A stretch of 64,000 nt of DNA from SZUA-365 sp964635845 (GCA_964635845.1 CAZWNO010000003.1:1-64000), one strand, 5' to 3'; positions 8,666-18,575 are shown, counted from the stretch's first letter. Notes: generated from the letters alone by a model not told the origin. Translations and numbers: made by a program.

Positions 8666-9610
8666 TTAATTCTCTGTGATCCGTTTACCAGAATCATCGT
8701 AGCGGAAGAACCCTTCTCCGCTTTTCTTCCCGTACATCTGTTCGCGTACCTTGCGGCGCAGAAGGGGACAGGGGCGGTATTGCGAATCACCGAGTACCCG
8801 GAACATGGATTCCATCCAGGCAAGCAATTCTTCGAGTCCCATGGAGTCCGCCAGTTCGAGCGGGCCCATGGGCATATTATAGGCGAGACACATGGCAGTG
8901 TCTATATCCTCGGCTGAAGCAACGCCTTCCATCAGAACGTTCATGGCCTCGTTGAGCATGGGGAGGATCACACGGGTGGTGATGAATCCGGGATACTCGT
9001 AGACCTCCACGGTCGTCTTCCCGATGCTCCGGATGAACTCTCTCGTGCGTTTGAAGGTATCGTCGCTCGTCTGGAACGCGCGCACGATTTCGCACAGAGG
9101 CGTTTTCGGGACGGGATTAGCGAAATGAAGCCCGATGATGCGGTCGGGAGACTGCACCGGTTTCGCGATCTTCGTCAGGCTGAGTGTCGAAGTATTCGAG
9201 GCGATGATCGTCGTTTTCGGACAGATCTTATCCAATTTGATCAGCAGCTCCTGCTTCAATTCGAACTGTTCATCGACCACCTCCATGACGAAATCCGTGG
9301 CCGCGACTTCATTGATCTCGATGCTGACCTTGATCCGGCTCAGGAGGGCGCGCTTCTCGCTGATTGTCATGCCCCATCGCTGAATCTCACGATCCATGTT
9401 TTCGGCCAGTCCCTCGAGACATGCGGCGACACGCTCTTCATTCTTTTCGATAATCAGGACGTTCAGGCCCTGGGCGGACAGAGTCTGTGCGAGACCGCGG
9501 CCCATGACGCCTCCGCCGACGAGACCGACGAATTCGATCCGTAAGTCCGACTGCGGAGTCATTGGAATGTCGCTTTCGAGGTCTTTGAGAGAGATTGGTT
9601 GTTCTTGCAT
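8666..9610 (-). CDS. 3-hydroxyacyl-CoA dehydrogenase (3-hydroxybutyryl-CoA type)
   Basis: A 314-residue NAD(P)-dependent dehydrogenase that interconverts 3-hydroxyacyl-CoA and 3-oxoacyl-CoA, by size and order the short single-function form (Hbd/PaaH) and not the FadB fusion. The nucleotide-binding loop is VGGGVMGRGLAQ, the catalytic His-Glu region is GLHFANPVPKTPLCEIV, and the C-terminal domain ends in the familiar GEGFFRYDD. About 25 extra residues precede the Rossmann fold. First gene of the group with ackA, consistent with butyrate-type or fatty acid metabolism, but no thiolase or crotonase is nearby. Confidence 0.92.
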   Translation of the reverse strand: MQEQPISLKDLESDIPMTPQSDLRIEFVGLVGGGVMGRGLAQTLSAQGLNVLIIEKNEERVAACLEGLAENMDREIQRWGMTISEKRALLSRIKVSIEINEVAATDFVMEVVDEQFELKQELLIKLDKICPKTTIIASNTSTLSLTKIAKPVQSPDRIIGLHFANPVPKTPLCEIVRAFQTSDDTFKRTREFIRSIGKTTVEVYEYPGFITTRVILPMLNEAMNVLMEGVASAEDIDTAMCLAYNMPMGPLELADSMGLEELLAWMESMFRVLGDSQYRPCPLLRRKVREQMYGKKSGEGFFRYDDSGKRITEN

Positions 9611-9878
9611 GTTGATTGCTCCAGTAGCCGCATGCGTACAGACGGCTGAGATATCCTATGTGTGCTGTGAAGGTAGTGGGCCATGATTCAAGCGTCGAAT
9701 TACCAAACGCGGGATCGCGGATGCAGCGGAAAGAGATCGGCGGTTCCGAATTAACAAATTCCCCGTTCGCCATATCATTGTAAACTTACCAAAGGGAAAC
9801 AGGATACACAAGCCCGTAATGTTCCGCCGTCGATCCTTCCCGGAGGGGCAGCCTCCCGGAGGCTCACTCCCCGCGACA
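9611..9878. other. Intergenic region between rodA and the hydroxyacyl-CoA dehydrogenase gene
   Basis: A 268-base gap with no credible gene. It holds the possible promoter listed separately and, at about 9850-9863, a short palindrome AGCCTCCCGGAGGCT-type hairpin just past the rodA stop. The hairpin has no T-run, so I do not call it a terminator. The AT content is higher between about 9690 and 9800. Confidence 0.5.
9781..9811 (-). promoter_or_regulatory. Possible promoter upstream of the hydroxyacyl-CoA dehydrogenase gene
   Basis: On the minus strand TTG (9811-9809), a 20-base spacer and TAAGTTTA (9788-9781) match the Bacteroidota pattern with one mismatch. The leader would be about 165 bases, longer than at the other promoters here, so this is tentative. 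Confidence 0.35.
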
Positions 9879-11108
9879 TCAGAGGAACGCATCCCTCGTC
9901 ATCCATGCGTGAAGGAGTATCCCGACCGCGATCATGCACGTGAGAAAGAACGATCCCCCGTAGCTCATGAAGGGGAGCGGGATCCCGATCACGGGGAGCA
10001 GCCCCAGTGTCATGCCGATGTTGATGAAGACGTGAAAGAGGAGAATGGCAGTGATACCGATCGCCACCAGGCTAGAAAAGCGGAACTCGAGAGTCCGTGC
10101 CATACGGAGTCCGCGGAACATGATGAGCGTAAAGAGCAGGAGGATGAACAGACCGCCGATGAAGCCGAATTCTTCCGCGGGGACACAGAAGATGAAGTCG
10201 GTCCACTGCTCGGGGACGAAGCGGAGCTGCGTCTGGGAGCCCTGCAGATAGCCGCGGCCGGTCATCCCTCCCGAACCGATGGCGACCTTCGACTGAATGA
10301 CATTCCAGCCGGCACTGAGTGGTGCTTCCGTGGGATCGAAGAAGACCGCGATGCGGTCTTTCTGATATTCGGGCAGGTGATTGTACGTGTACTGCACACC
10401 AAAGCCGATCGTCAGGTTGAGAGAGAGGAACATGAGCGCGACACCGAGGTTGCGTTTCATGACATAGAATACAATGGAGACGACGAATGCGGCGGCGAGA
10501 AAGTACCAGAGGCCGACAATGGAAAGCACTGCGATCAGGACGGGGGAGAGGAGGGTGAGCAGGAGCACCATCTCCGCTCCGGCCCAGAAAATCATGGCGA
10601 GGAAGAATGCCCAATACACGAGACCGGTTCCGAAATCCGGCTGAAGCAGTATGAGCAGCCACGGCAGTCCGACGATTGCGATGGCCTTCGAGAGATCGCG
10701 GAACGTGCTCATGCTGGTCGTGCTGTCGGAAAGGAAGCGCGCAAGTGCGAGCACGGTCGTCACCTTGGCGAATTCCGATGGCTGTATGCCGTACCCGCCG
10801 ATTCCGAACCAACCGGCATTGCCGGCGATGGTTTTCCCCACGAGAAGGACGAGAACGAGCATGGCGATCGCAACGGCATAGGAGATGTATGCGATGTAGT
10901 GATAGAACCTCGGAGGGGCGAAGAGGACGAGGATCATCAGCATCAGTCCAAGTATGGACCAGAAGACCTGTTTTTGAAATTTGACGAAGATCGCTGCGTT
11001 ATGCGTGGCGCTGAAGATGGACAGCAGCCCTGCGGCCACCAGCAGGAGGACGGGCAGCAGGATGACGAGATCGAGTTTCTTCAGGCTGAATGTCGTTGTA
11101 CGGATCAT
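9879..11108 (-). CDS. rodA: Rod shape-determining glycan polymerase RodA
   Basis: SEDS-family peptidoglycan glycosyltransferase, 409 residues, polytopic with about ten membrane segments. Family signatures include GYGIQPSEFAK, LQPDFGTGLVY and, near the end, PLPFMSYGGSFFLTCMIAVG. The start is the ATG at 11108, which overlaps the PBP2 stop (TGATG); a longer frame reaching to 11330 has a basic, non-natural N-terminus that is a shadow of mrdA. RodA works with PBP2 in the elongasome, and it is the last gene of the mreBCD-mrdA-rodA set. The gene order and coupling are typical. Confidence 0.95.
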   Translation of the reverse strand: MIRTTTFSLKKLDLVILLPVLLLVAAGLLSIFSATHNAAIFVKFQKQVFWSILGLMLMILVLFAPPRFYHYIAYISYAVAIAMLVLVLLVGKTIAGNAGWFGIGGYGIQPSEFAKVTTVLALARFLSDSTTSMSTFRDLSKAIAIVGLPWLLILLQPDFGTGLVYWAFFLAMIFWAGAEMVLLLTLLSPVLIAVLSIVGLWYFLAAAFVVSIVFYVMKRNLGVALMFLSLNLTIGFGVQYTYNHLPEYQKDRIAVFFDPTEAPLSAGWNVIQSKVAIGSGGMTGRGYLQGSQTQLRFVPEQWTDFIFCVPAEEFGFIGGLFILLLFTLIMFRGLRMARTLEFRFSSLVAIGITAILLFHVFINIGMTLGLLPVIGIPLPFMSYGGSFFLTCMIAVGILLHAWMTRDAFL

Positions 11109-12954
11109 CAATCCTCCACGGCGGCGTCTTCTACCGGGACGACGGGGATCGTCACTTCGGGAGCGGCTTCGGTCTGCCTTTCGCCATTCGCTGCGCCCGC
11201 ACCGTAGAGGTATCTTCGGATCATCGCGCCGGCGATTGGTGCCGCGGTAGTGCCTCCGAATCCGCCGTTCTCGACGATGACCGCTACGGCGATGCGCGGA
11301 TTGTCGAAGGGCGCATATCCGACGAACCATGCGTGATCGGGATTCGGCGGATTCTGCGCCGTGCCGGTTTTGCCGGCGACTCGAACACCCGCCACGCGTG
11401 CGGCGTATCCGGTGCCCGATCCGTTGACGACGCGGTACATCCCTCGCTGTATGATGGAGACGGCATTGCTCGAGAGCGGAAGGCGCCGCGCCTGGGGATC
11501 GATCCTGGTCTTCTTGCCCGTGACCCGATCCTTGATCTCGCGCACGGCGTGGGGTCGGTAGTAGGTACCACCGTTCGCGAGCACCGCCGTGTAGGCTGCC
11601 ATCTGTATCGGTGTCGTGTTGATCTCTCCCTGGCCGATTCCAAGGTTCACGAGATAGCCGATGTTCCAGCGTGAACCATAGCGCTTGTCATAGTATTCTT
11701 CCGAGGGAAGAAGGCCGGGATTCTCATCGCTGATATCCATTCCCGTGGGGCTGCCGATATGGAACAAGCGCCCGTATTTCTGGAGATTTGCGAATCCGAG
11801 TTTGAAGATCAGCTTGTAGAAGAAGACGTTGCACGAATGTTCGATGGCGCTTACGACATTGATGTCCCCGTGCGCCCCGTGACATCCGAATTCCTGCCCT
11901 GCGAGCATATACGAACCGGGACAGCTGATGCGCGTGTCGATGTCGATGATTCCTTCCTGCAGCGCGGCGACGGCGACGAGCATTTTGAATGTCGATCCGG
12001 GTGGGTAGGCGGCCATCGAGCAGCGGTTGAACATCGGCGAGTTGGGATTTTCGCGAAGGCTCTTCCACACGTCAATAGGAATGCGACCGCTGAAATCACG
12101 CAGATCGTAGTCCGGTGCGCTCACGAACGCGAGCACTTCACCATTGCCGGGGTCGAGGGCAACGATCGCACCCCTTCTGCCGCGCATGAGATTCTCCCCG
12201 TAAAGCTGGAGATCCATATCGACCGTGAGCACGAGATCACTGCCTTCTTCCGCGGGTATATCGGCCCGGCCATGATCGAAGCTCTCGATCACTTTCCCCA
12301 TGGCGTCGACGGCATGATAGCCGTACCCTTTCTTCCCGCGCAGCACGTTCTCGTAATACGCCTCGATGCCGCTGAAACCCACCATGTCGCCTGGCCGATA
12401 GTAGGTCCCGAGCGTCTTCAGCAGGCGGGGGGAGATCTCCTTCGTGTATCCGAGAAGATGCGCGAGACGCGGTTTGATATGGTAGATGCGCCGGGATTCG
12501 ATCGTGTAATTCACACCGGGGAGAAGGGTCCGATACTCTTCCAACAGCGAAAGCTGGGAGAAACTCAGGTCGCGAGCGATCTTGACCGGCTCGAAAGAGC
12601 TGATCCCGGCGCGGCTGACACGGTACCGCACGAGGTTCGTATCGATATCAAACAGGCGCTTGAGAAGGGGGAGAGTGTGCCATCGGAACTCGAAGGGAGT
12701 GACCGTCAGCGTGTAGCTCGGATTGTTGTCCACGAGCAGCTTTCCGTTCCGGTCATACATCAAACCCCGGAGCGGATCTTTTGCGAGCTGGCGGATCGAG
12801 TTCGTCTCCGCCTGTGACCGGAAGGTATCGAATTGTACGAACTGCAGTTCGTAGAGACGGATGNNNNNNNNNNGATCAGAATTGCGAGGAGGATGATGAA
12901 AACCGCCGCGAGCGTGTATGTGCGTTTTCTGCTTGCGAAGGAACTGCTTTTCAT
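11108..12954 (-). CDS. mrdA: Penicillin-binding protein 2 (MrdA), split by an assembly gap
   Basis: Elongation-specific peptidoglycan transpeptidase. The N-terminus starts at the ATG at 12954 with a short basic stretch and a membrane anchor (TLAAVFIILLAILI); ten N at 12864-12873 then break the frame. Joining the two sides with a one-base overlap restores a continuous frame (ILI-IRLYELQF) and gives about 611 residues. Downstream lie the dimerisation domain (MYDRNGKLL, GFSGIEAYYE) and the transpeptidase domain with SxxK as STFK, SxN as SCN and KTG as GKTGTAQ. The gene follows mreD by 13 bases and overlaps rodA. Confidence 0.93.
12864..12873. other. Assembly gap (10 N) inside mrdA
   Basis: The length is a placeholder. 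A true join of minus one base (shared c/g at the ends) restores the PBP2 reading frame. Confidence 0.9.
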
Positions 12955-12967
12955 TCGTTCAATCTCA

Positions 12968-13474
12968 CTACACTTGTAACCGCGAGATCCTGCGCGCGAG
13001 AAGCAGGACGGGGATGGTCGACAGAATCGTGGTGTACACCGATGCCCCGAAGACGTGCAACGCCATCATCTGGAGCAGATCGATGTTCAGGCTCTGGAAA
13101 TACGCGAGGACTGTGACGAGGTGATACAGGATCGCGGAGAAAAACACGATGATCACTGCACGGGGACTGTGCAGCTGCGCAGCAGCCTTCTCCTCATCGT
13201 AAAAAAAACCAGCTGCGAACGCAGCCACTGTCAATCCGAGCGGGGAAATTCCCACGAGTGCGGATGAATAGGCATCCGCCAGGAGCCCGGCGGGGAAGGC
13301 CGTAAGCATCGCCGTCATCTGTCCTTCCCGGAGACTGATGAAGACGGTGCCGATCAGCAGCACCGACGGTATGACATCATTGATGCTGATGAGAGGGACC
13401 ACGACCACCTGCACGATCGCGAGAACCAGCAGCATTCCCAGGCTGAACAGGGCGCGGCGCAGCTTCAGTGTCAT
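12968..13474 (-). CDS. mreD: Rod shape-determining protein MreD
   Basis: A 168-residue membrane protein with about five hydrophobic segments and the weak but typical MreD layout (PSVLLIGTVFISLREGQMTAM, FPAGLLADAYSS). The start is the ATG at 13474, overlapping the mreC stop as ATGA; the longer open frame upstream is an alternative frame of mreC. MreD belongs to the inner-membrane elongasome with MreC, RodA and PBP2. Assignment rests mostly on the position between mreC and mrdA, supported by topology. Confidence 0.9.
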   Translation of the reverse strand: MTLKLRRALFSLGMLLVLAIVQVVVVPLISINDVIPSVLLIGTVFISLREGQMTAMLTAFPAGLLADAYSSALVGISPLGLTVAAFAAGFFYDEEKAAAQLHSPRAVIIVFFSAILYHLVTVLAYFQSLNIDLLQMMALHVFGASVYTTILSTIPVLLLARRISRLQV

Positions 13475-14316
13475 TGCGGCTCTCCGGCTTTCTCGTAGAC
13501 ACGATCCTCCAGCCTCGCGCGAATCGGCTCCCTGCGGTACCGCACGACGAACACACGCTCGAGCGAAGCGAAATCCACGCGCGGTTCCACATCGATCCTG
13601 CTGAAGAGCCCGCCTTCTCCAGGACCTATCCTTCGGATGACGCCGATCATGATTTCCGGCGGAAAGACGTTGCTGTATTCGGACGTCACCACGGTATCCC
13701 CGGGCACCGCGTCCGCGGTTTTCCATACATTCTGGAGGACGAGGTTCTCGCCCTCTCTCCAGGCCAGGATGCCATCGATCCTGGAACGCTTGATTTTTGC
13801 AGTAGCGCGGAAGTCCCTGTGCAGTGCAAGCATGGCGATGCTGTATCCGTCGCTGGTTGCCACGATCTTTCCCACGAGCCCTTCCTCATTCACCACGGGC
13901 ATGTTGACGGAAACGCTGTCCTGTTCGCCGACGTCAAGCGTGATCATGTTCTGACCGAGCGCGAGATTTTTCCCGACGATTTCTGCAGGAACCAGAGGCC
14001 AGTTGCTCCGGTCGCGAAACCCGATTTTCCTGCGCAGTTCCATGTTCTCCTGCCGCAGTCGGCGGAGCTGCATCACTTCTTCCATCAGTGCGACATTGAC
14101 GTCGCGCAACGTTTCCGCATCCTGATCGGACGAGAAGACAGTCGCGACCCAGTTCGAGGATGATTGAAGCGCGGCAAGCGAGAAGAGGGAGAAGGATCGC
14201 AGGACCTGAACCGGTCTGCTATCGCTGTTGGAGATCATCACCACCGACAGTCCGGCAAGAACCGTGAGCGTGATGTATTCGCGGAAGGCGCGTATGAATG
14301 CGATTAGTGTTTGCAC
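13471..14316 (-). CDS. mreC: Rod shape-determining protein MreC
   Basis: A 281-residue protein with one N-terminal membrane segment (residues about 15-28), a coiled-coil stretch around residues 65-100 rich in Leu, Arg and Glu, and the two-barrel periplasmic MreC domain (VGEQDSVSVNMPVVNEEGLVG, then PPEIMIGVIRRIGPGEGG). MreC links the cytoplasmic MreB filament to PBP2. It lies 25 bases after mreB and overlaps mreD. Length and domain order are normal. Confidence 0.94.
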   Translation of the reverse strand: MQTLIAFIRAFREYITLTVLAGLSVVMISNSDSRPVQVLRSFSLFSLAALQSSSNWVATVFSSDQDAETLRDVNVALMEEVMQLRRLRQENMELRRKIGFRDRSNWPLVPAEIVGKNLALGQNMITLDVGEQDSVSVNMPVVNEEGLVGKIVATSDGYSIAMLALHRDFRATAKIKRSRIDGILAWREGENLVLQNVWKTADAVPGDTVVTSEYSNVFPPEIMIGVIRRIGPGEGGLFSRIDVEPRVDFASLERVFVVRYRREPIRARLEDRVYEKAGEPQ

Positions 14317-14341
14317 TGCACATCACTCGCCGTTTCCTGAC

Positions 14342-15367
14342 TCAGTACTTTTTCCCTTTGAGAATGACCTTGCTGTAATAGTGCAGGTTCTCCATGATCG
14401 CGCCTGTCCCGCGCACGACCGCGGTCAGGGGATCCTCCGCGACATGCACGGGGAGATTGGTTTCTTTCCGGATGAGTGCATCGAGACCTTTCAGCAGCGC
14501 GCCTCCGCCGGTCAGCATGATGCCGCGATCGAGGATGTCCGCGGCCAGTTCCGGAGGTGTGCGTTCGAGGGTGACCTTGATGGCATCGACGATCGTGCTG
14601 ATCGGCTCCGCGAGAGCTTCGCGAATCTCGACGCTCGAGGCCTCGACCGTGGTCGGGAGTCCTCCAATCAGGTCGCGGCCCTTGACGCGCACCACAAGCT
14701 CCTGCTTGAGGGGCACCGCGCTGCCGACCTCGCATTTGATGATCTCTGCCGTACGCTCTCCGATGAGCAGATTGTGCGTCTTTTTGAAATGCTGCATGAT
14801 GGCATTGTTGAGTTCGTCGCCCGCGATGCGGATTGATTCCTCCTGCACGATGCCCGAGAGAGCGATCACAGCGATTTCCGTCGTTCCGCCGCCGATATCG
14901 ATGATCATATCGCCGACAGGCGCGTCGACAGACAGGCCGATGCCGATTGCCGCCGCCATCGGTTCCGCAACCAGATAGACTTCCTTTGCTCCGGCGTGCT
15001 CGCCGCTGTCGCGGACGGCGCGCTTTTCCACCTCGGTGATTCCGCTCGGGACGGATATCACGATGCGTCGGCTGGGAACCCAGCTGTTCATGATCTTCTT
15101 GATGAACGCGCGCAGCATTCCCTCGGCGATCTCGAAGTCGGCAATCACGCCGTCGCGCATCGGCCTGACGACCTGCAGGTCACGATGGGTCTTGCCCTGC
15201 ATTTCCCGCGCATCGTTGCCGATTGCGATGATCTTTTTCGTGTTCTTGTCGAACGCCACGATCGATGGTTCACTGAGGACGACGCCTTTGCTCTTCACCC
15301 ATATCAGGGTGTTGGCGGTTCCGAGATCGATTGCGAGATCGTTGCTGAAAAGACTGAATATGCCCAT
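14342..15367 (-). CDS. mreB: Rod shape-determining protein MreB
   Basis: Actin-like ATPase of 341 residues that organises cell elongation below the cytoplasmic membrane. The nucleotide-binding motifs are DLGTANTLIWVKSKG near the N-terminus, DIGGGTTEIAVIALSG in the middle and LTGGGALLKGLD near the C-terminus. The opening MGIFSLFSNDLAIDLG is standard. First gene of the shape operon and 16 bases downstream of purH, so purine genes and shape genes may share a transcript. Confidence 0.98.
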   Translation of the reverse strand: MGIFSLFSNDLAIDLGTANTLIWVKSKGVVLSEPSIVAFDKNTKKIIAIGNDAREMQGKTHRDLQVVRPMRDGVIADFEIAEGMLRAFIKKIMNSWVPSRRIVISVPSGITEVEKRAVRDSGEHAGAKEVYLVAEPMAAAIGIGLSVDAPVGDMIIDIGGGTTEIAVIALSGIVQEESIRIAGDELNNAIMQHFKKTHNLLIGERTAEIIKCEVGSAVPLKQELVVRVKGRDLIGGLPTTVEASSVEIREALAEPISTIVDAIKVTLERTPPELAADILDRGIMLTGGGALLKGLDALIRKETNLPVHVAEDPLTAVVRGTGAIMENLHYYSKVILKGKKY

Positions 15368-15383
15368 GGGAGTTTTTCTGAAT

Positions 15384-16919
15384 TCAGTGCTTGAAATGTC
15401 GTATTCCGGTAAAAATCATGGCCAGATCGTGATCGTCAGCGGCGGCGATGACTTCTTCATCGCGGACCGATCCTCCGGGCTGAATGACGGCAGTGGCGCC
15501 GGCCTGTGCGGCCTCGAGCAAACCGTCAGCGAATGGGAAAAACGCATCGGATGCAACCACCGACCCGGCGAGCGAGAGGGAAGCGTTGGCCGCTTTCATC
15601 GTGGCGATTGCGCTTGAATCGACGCGTGACATCTGCCCGGCGCCGATACCGAGGGTCTGACGGGCGTTCGTGTACACGACGGCGTTCGACTTCACATGCT
15701 TGACGACGGTCCACGCGAATCGCAATGCGCGCAATTCCTCGTCCGTCGGTGTACGACGGGTCACAACCTTCCACGCACCGCTGTCGACTGCGCTCGTATC
15801 GGCAATCTGGCAAAGATAACCATTTCTGACCGATTTCACCTGCGGGCGCGTGGCTCCGCCGCCCCCGGGAAGCAGGCGGATCAGCCGCCGGTCGCGTTTC
15901 CGGCGCAGGATATCCATTGCATCATCGGAGAATGCCGGGGCGATGATGACCTCCGAGAACGTCGTGTTCAGTTTTTCAGCCAGCGCCACATCGATCTCGC
16001 GATTGAATGCGATGATTCCGCCATATGCCGAGGCCGGATCCGTGGCCAGCGCCGCGACATACGCATCGAGGAGATTCTCATCGACTGCGCATCCGCAGGG
16101 ATTGGTATGCTTGACGATCGCGACGGCGGGAGAGGCGAATTCCTCGATCAGAGAGGCGGCTGCGTCGATATCGACGATGTTGTTGTACGAAAGCTCCTTG
16201 CCGTGCAGCTTCTCGAAGGCGTCGGGGAACGAACCGTAGAGCGCGGCGGGCTGATGCGGGTTCTCTCCGTAGCGAAGCCGCTGGGTCATCGGAGCAGAGA
16301 TGAGAAGCTGGTCCGGAATCGCCGGACGTGTTCCGGATTGTTCCTCCAACCATGTCGCGATCGCATGATCATAGCGGGCCGTCACGGCGAATACCTTGGC
16401 GGCGAGCCTGCGCCGCATTTCGGGAGATGTGCATCCGCTTCCCTTTAATTCGCGCGTCACTTCGTCATAGTCAGCGGGGTCGCAGACGACGGTCACGGAT
16501 TCATGATTCTTCGATGCCGAGCGAAGCATCGCGGGTCCCCCGATGTCGATCTGCTCGATGCATTCTCCAAACGTCGCTCCTGCTGCCACTGTCTGCTCGA
16601 AGGGATACAGGTTGATGACCAGCATATCGATCAATTCAATGCCGTGCTCGGCGATCTGCCGCATGTGGGAATCCAGTTCCCTGCGCGCGAGCAGTCCACC
16701 GTGAATCAGCGGATGGAGCGTTTTGACCCGGCCGTCGAGCATTTCGGGGAAGCCGGTCACATCCTGCACCGCTGTGACCGGGAGTCCGGCCTTCTGAAGC
16801 ACTGAATAGGTCCCACCGGTCGAAATGAGCGCGACTCCGCAGTCGACGAGTACCCGGGCGAGTTCCACGATGCCGGTCTTGTCATAGACGCTGAGGAGGG
16901 CGCGACGCACTTTCTGCAT
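15384..16919 (-). CDS. purH: Bifunctional AICAR transformylase / IMP cyclohydrolase
   Basis: Catalyses the last two steps of de novo purine synthesis, from AICAR to IMP, using 10-formyltetrahydrofolate. The 511 residues match the family. The N-terminal MGS-like cyclohydrolase domain (RALLSVYDKTGIVELA, STGGTYSVLQKAG, DGRVKTLHP) is followed by the transformylase domain (RYGENPHQPAALYG, VKHTNPCGCA). The ending DLAMIFTGIRHFKH is typical. purN lies directly upstream, seven bases away, so folate-dependent steps are grouped. Confidence 0.97.
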   Translation of the reverse strand: MQKVRRALLSVYDKTGIVELARVLVDCGVALISTGGTYSVLQKAGLPVTAVQDVTGFPEMLDGRVKTLHPLIHGGLLARRELDSHMRQIAEHGIELIDMLVINLYPFEQTVAAGATFGECIEQIDIGGPAMLRSASKNHESVTVVCDPADYDEVTRELKGSGCTSPEMRRRLAAKVFAVTARYDHAIATWLEEQSGTRPAIPDQLLISAPMTQRLRYGENPHQPAALYGSFPDAFEKLHGKELSYNNIVDIDAAASLIEEFASPAVAIVKHTNPCGCAVDENLLDAYVAALATDPASAYGGIIAFNREIDVALAEKLNTTFSEVIIAPAFSDDAMDILRRKRDRRLIRLLPGGGGATRPQVKSVRNGYLCQIADTSAVDSGAWKVVTRRTPTDEELRALRFAWTVVKHVKSNAVVYTNARQTLGIGAGQMSRVDSSAIATMKAANASLSLAGSVVASDAFFPFADGLLEAAQAGATAVIQPGGSVRDEEVIAAADDHDLAMIFTGIRHFKH

Positions 16920-16926
16920 TATTCCT

Positions 16927-17538
16927 CTACCTGCGAATGAAAACCCTGTTTTCGATCACCGAAACGCGCTGCTCCGCGAACAGCTGCAGCGCGTCCGGAT
17001 AGATTGCATGTTCCACTTCGAGCACGCGTGCCGCGAGGGAATCCGCAGTATCTTCGTCGAGCACGGGCACACAACGCTGCATGACGATCGGACCGCGGTC
17101 GTACGCTTCATCCACGAGGTGCACGGTCGCACCGGATACTTTGACGCCCGCGGCCAGCACCGCGTCGTGTACGTGGTGGCCATACATGCCCCTGCCTCCG
17201 AATGCGGGCAGCAACGCGGGATGGATATTCAGCATGCGATGTTTGAACATGGTAACCACGTCCGCCGGGATCAGTTTCATGTATCCTGCAAGCGCGATGA
17301 AATCGGCTCCCTGCCTCCGCAGGAAACCGAGCATCGATGCTCCCTTTTCCTCGGGTCCGAAATCCTGGATAGAGTGGACCGGAATGCCCTCGTCCGCGGC
17401 GAAGACCAGAGCAGGCGCATCGTTCAGATTGCTGACGACACCGACGATCTCGGCGGACAGCCGCTGCTCTTTGATGGCCCTGTGAATGGATCGAAGGTTT
17501 GAACCCCGTCCTGATGCGAATACCGCGAGTCGAAGCAT
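16927..17538 (-). CDS. purN: Phosphoribosylglycinamide formyltransferase
   Basis: Transfers a formyl group from 10-formyltetrahydrofolate to GAR in purine synthesis. The 203-residue protein starts at the ATG at 17538, giving MLRLAVFASGRGSNLRSI; an upstream in-frame ATG adds 20 atypical residues. The catalytic Asn-His-Asp set is seen in LNIHPALLPAFGG and in GATVHLVDEAYDRGPI. First gene of the purN-purH-mreBCD-mrdA-rodA run. No clear Shine-Dalgarno sequence precedes it. Confidence 0.96.
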   Translation of the reverse strand: MLRLAVFASGRGSNLRSIHRAIKEQRLSAEIVGVVSNLNDAPALVFAADEGIPVHSIQDFGPEEKGASMLGFLRRQGADFIALAGYMKLIPADVVTMFKHRMLNIHPALLPAFGGRGMYGHHVHDAVLAAGVKVSGATVHLVDEAYDRGPIVMQRCVPVLDEDTADSLAARVLEVEHAIYPDALQLFAEQRVSVIENRVFIRR

Positions 17539-17685
17539 ATGTTTCAAATGTTCCAAGATCAAAAAAATACGTAAATTGGCTGTGGCAAACAATGTCACCG
17601 CGGAGCGGATGACAGAACCGCGACCTCCCCGAAATTTGTTATCGCAGTGACGGAACGAAATCCATCATCGACAGGAGTCCCCAAT

Positions 17686-18009
17686 ATGACGTCGTTCGTC
17701 GGCCATGAGAAAGAGGTCTTTGACTTCATGCGAAAGCGGAACATCCCGGTGTATCACAAGAGCAACCTCTTCACCCGTGACGTGCAGACGGCGATCCGGG
17801 ATTTCGTGCGCGAGAGCGAACACCGCGATATCGTGATGCTGGAGGTTGACGCGCTCGCCGCCGATTTTCTGGCCGACCTGGAAAAACGTGGCCTGATCGT
17901 ACCGTTCCGACATCATTCCTACATCCTTCAGATGCCGGAATACCGGCTCGAACCGGCGAAGAAGGAGACGGTGACGGCGGAAACCGGACAGGAATCCGTC
18001 TCAGCCTGA
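17686..18009 (+). CDS. Protein of unknown function (107 aa)
   Basis: I do not recognise this small, charged, cytoplasmic-looking protein. It has no signal or membrane segment. The N-terminal half alternates basic and acidic residues (FMRKRNIPVYHK, FVRESEHRD), and the last 25 residues are a polar Glu/Lys/Thr-rich tail that is probably disordered. The ATG at 17686 is preceded by AGGAG at 17673-17677; a GTG at 17647 would add 13 residues without a ribosome-binding site. It is divergent from purN and 132 bases ahead of the Fe-S carrier gene. Confidence 0.65.
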   Translation: MTSFVGHEKEVFDFMRKRNIPVYHKSNLFTRDVQTAIRDFVRESEHRDIVMLEVDALAADFLADLEKRGLIVPFRHHSYILQMPEYRLEPAKKETVTAETGQESVSA

Positions 18010-18141
18010 TCTCCGATGCTCGCGTCAGGCCGGGCGGGCAGGCAGCGGGGTCGACTTGCCCGCGCTGCCGGACATGCACGACACTGGAAATTCCGACTAG
18101 TTATTCCCATAGATGTTATTCAAGATCATACTGGAGCATTC

Positions 18142-18498
18142 ATGTCCGAGCACATAGCAGAAACAGTAGGCGAAATCACGATCACGGATAAAGCCGCGAA
18201 GGAAGTGGCGACGATTCGCAGTGAAAACAGCATTCCGGAGAATTATCTCCTCAGGATCGGCGTCAAGGGCGGCGGCTGCTCGGGCTTGAGCTATTCGCTC
18301 GGCTTCGACGGCGAGATCCATGAGAATGACGAATCATTCGAGATCAATGGTGTCAAACTCGTGGTGGATGCCAAGAGCCTCTTCTATCTTGGCGGTACCG
18401 AGCTTGATTACTCGGACGGATTGAGCGGCCGCGGATTCGTCTTCAACAATCCCAATGCAGTACGCACCTGCGGCTGCGGTTCCTCGTTTGGAGTATGA
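18142..18498 (+). CDS. IscA/ErpA-type iron-sulfur carrier protein
   Basis: A-type Fe-S cluster carrier of the HesB/IscA family, 118 residues. The three conserved cysteines are present: one in KGGGCSGLSY and two in CGCGSSF near the C-terminus. The preceding ITITDKAAKEV and SGRGFVFNNPNA are family signatures. The ATG at 18142 follows CTGGAG; a longer upstream frame is not supported. No isc or suf genes are nearby. A perfect terminator follows the stop. Confidence 0.93.
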   Translation: MSEHIAETVGEITITDKAAKEVATIRSENSIPENYLLRIGVKGGGCSGLSYSLGFDGEIHENDESFEINGVKLVVDAKSLFYLGGTELDYSDGLSGRGFVFNNPNAVRTCGCGSSFGV

Positions 18499-18540
18499 TG
18501 GTCGGACAGGCCAGCAGCCCGGCTGACTCCTGACAGTCTG

Positions 18541-18575
18541 CAACGCCGTGACATGATTGTCACGGCGTTGTTTTT
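18541..18575 (+). terminator. Rho-independent terminator after the Fe-S carrier gene
   Basis: A perfect 12-bp stem CAACGCCGTGAC / GTCACGGCGTTG with the loop ATGATT is followed by five T at 18571-18575. It lies between two convergent genes. Confidence 0.92.

Noticed and set aside
9849..9863. GC-rich palindrome after rodA as a terminator
   Set aside because: No T-run follows on either strand within a few bases.
9819..11207. Plus-strand open frame of 462 residues opposite rodA
   Set aside because: Antisense to a clear RodA; the His/Glu/Asp-rich composition is the usual complement of membrane-protein codons.
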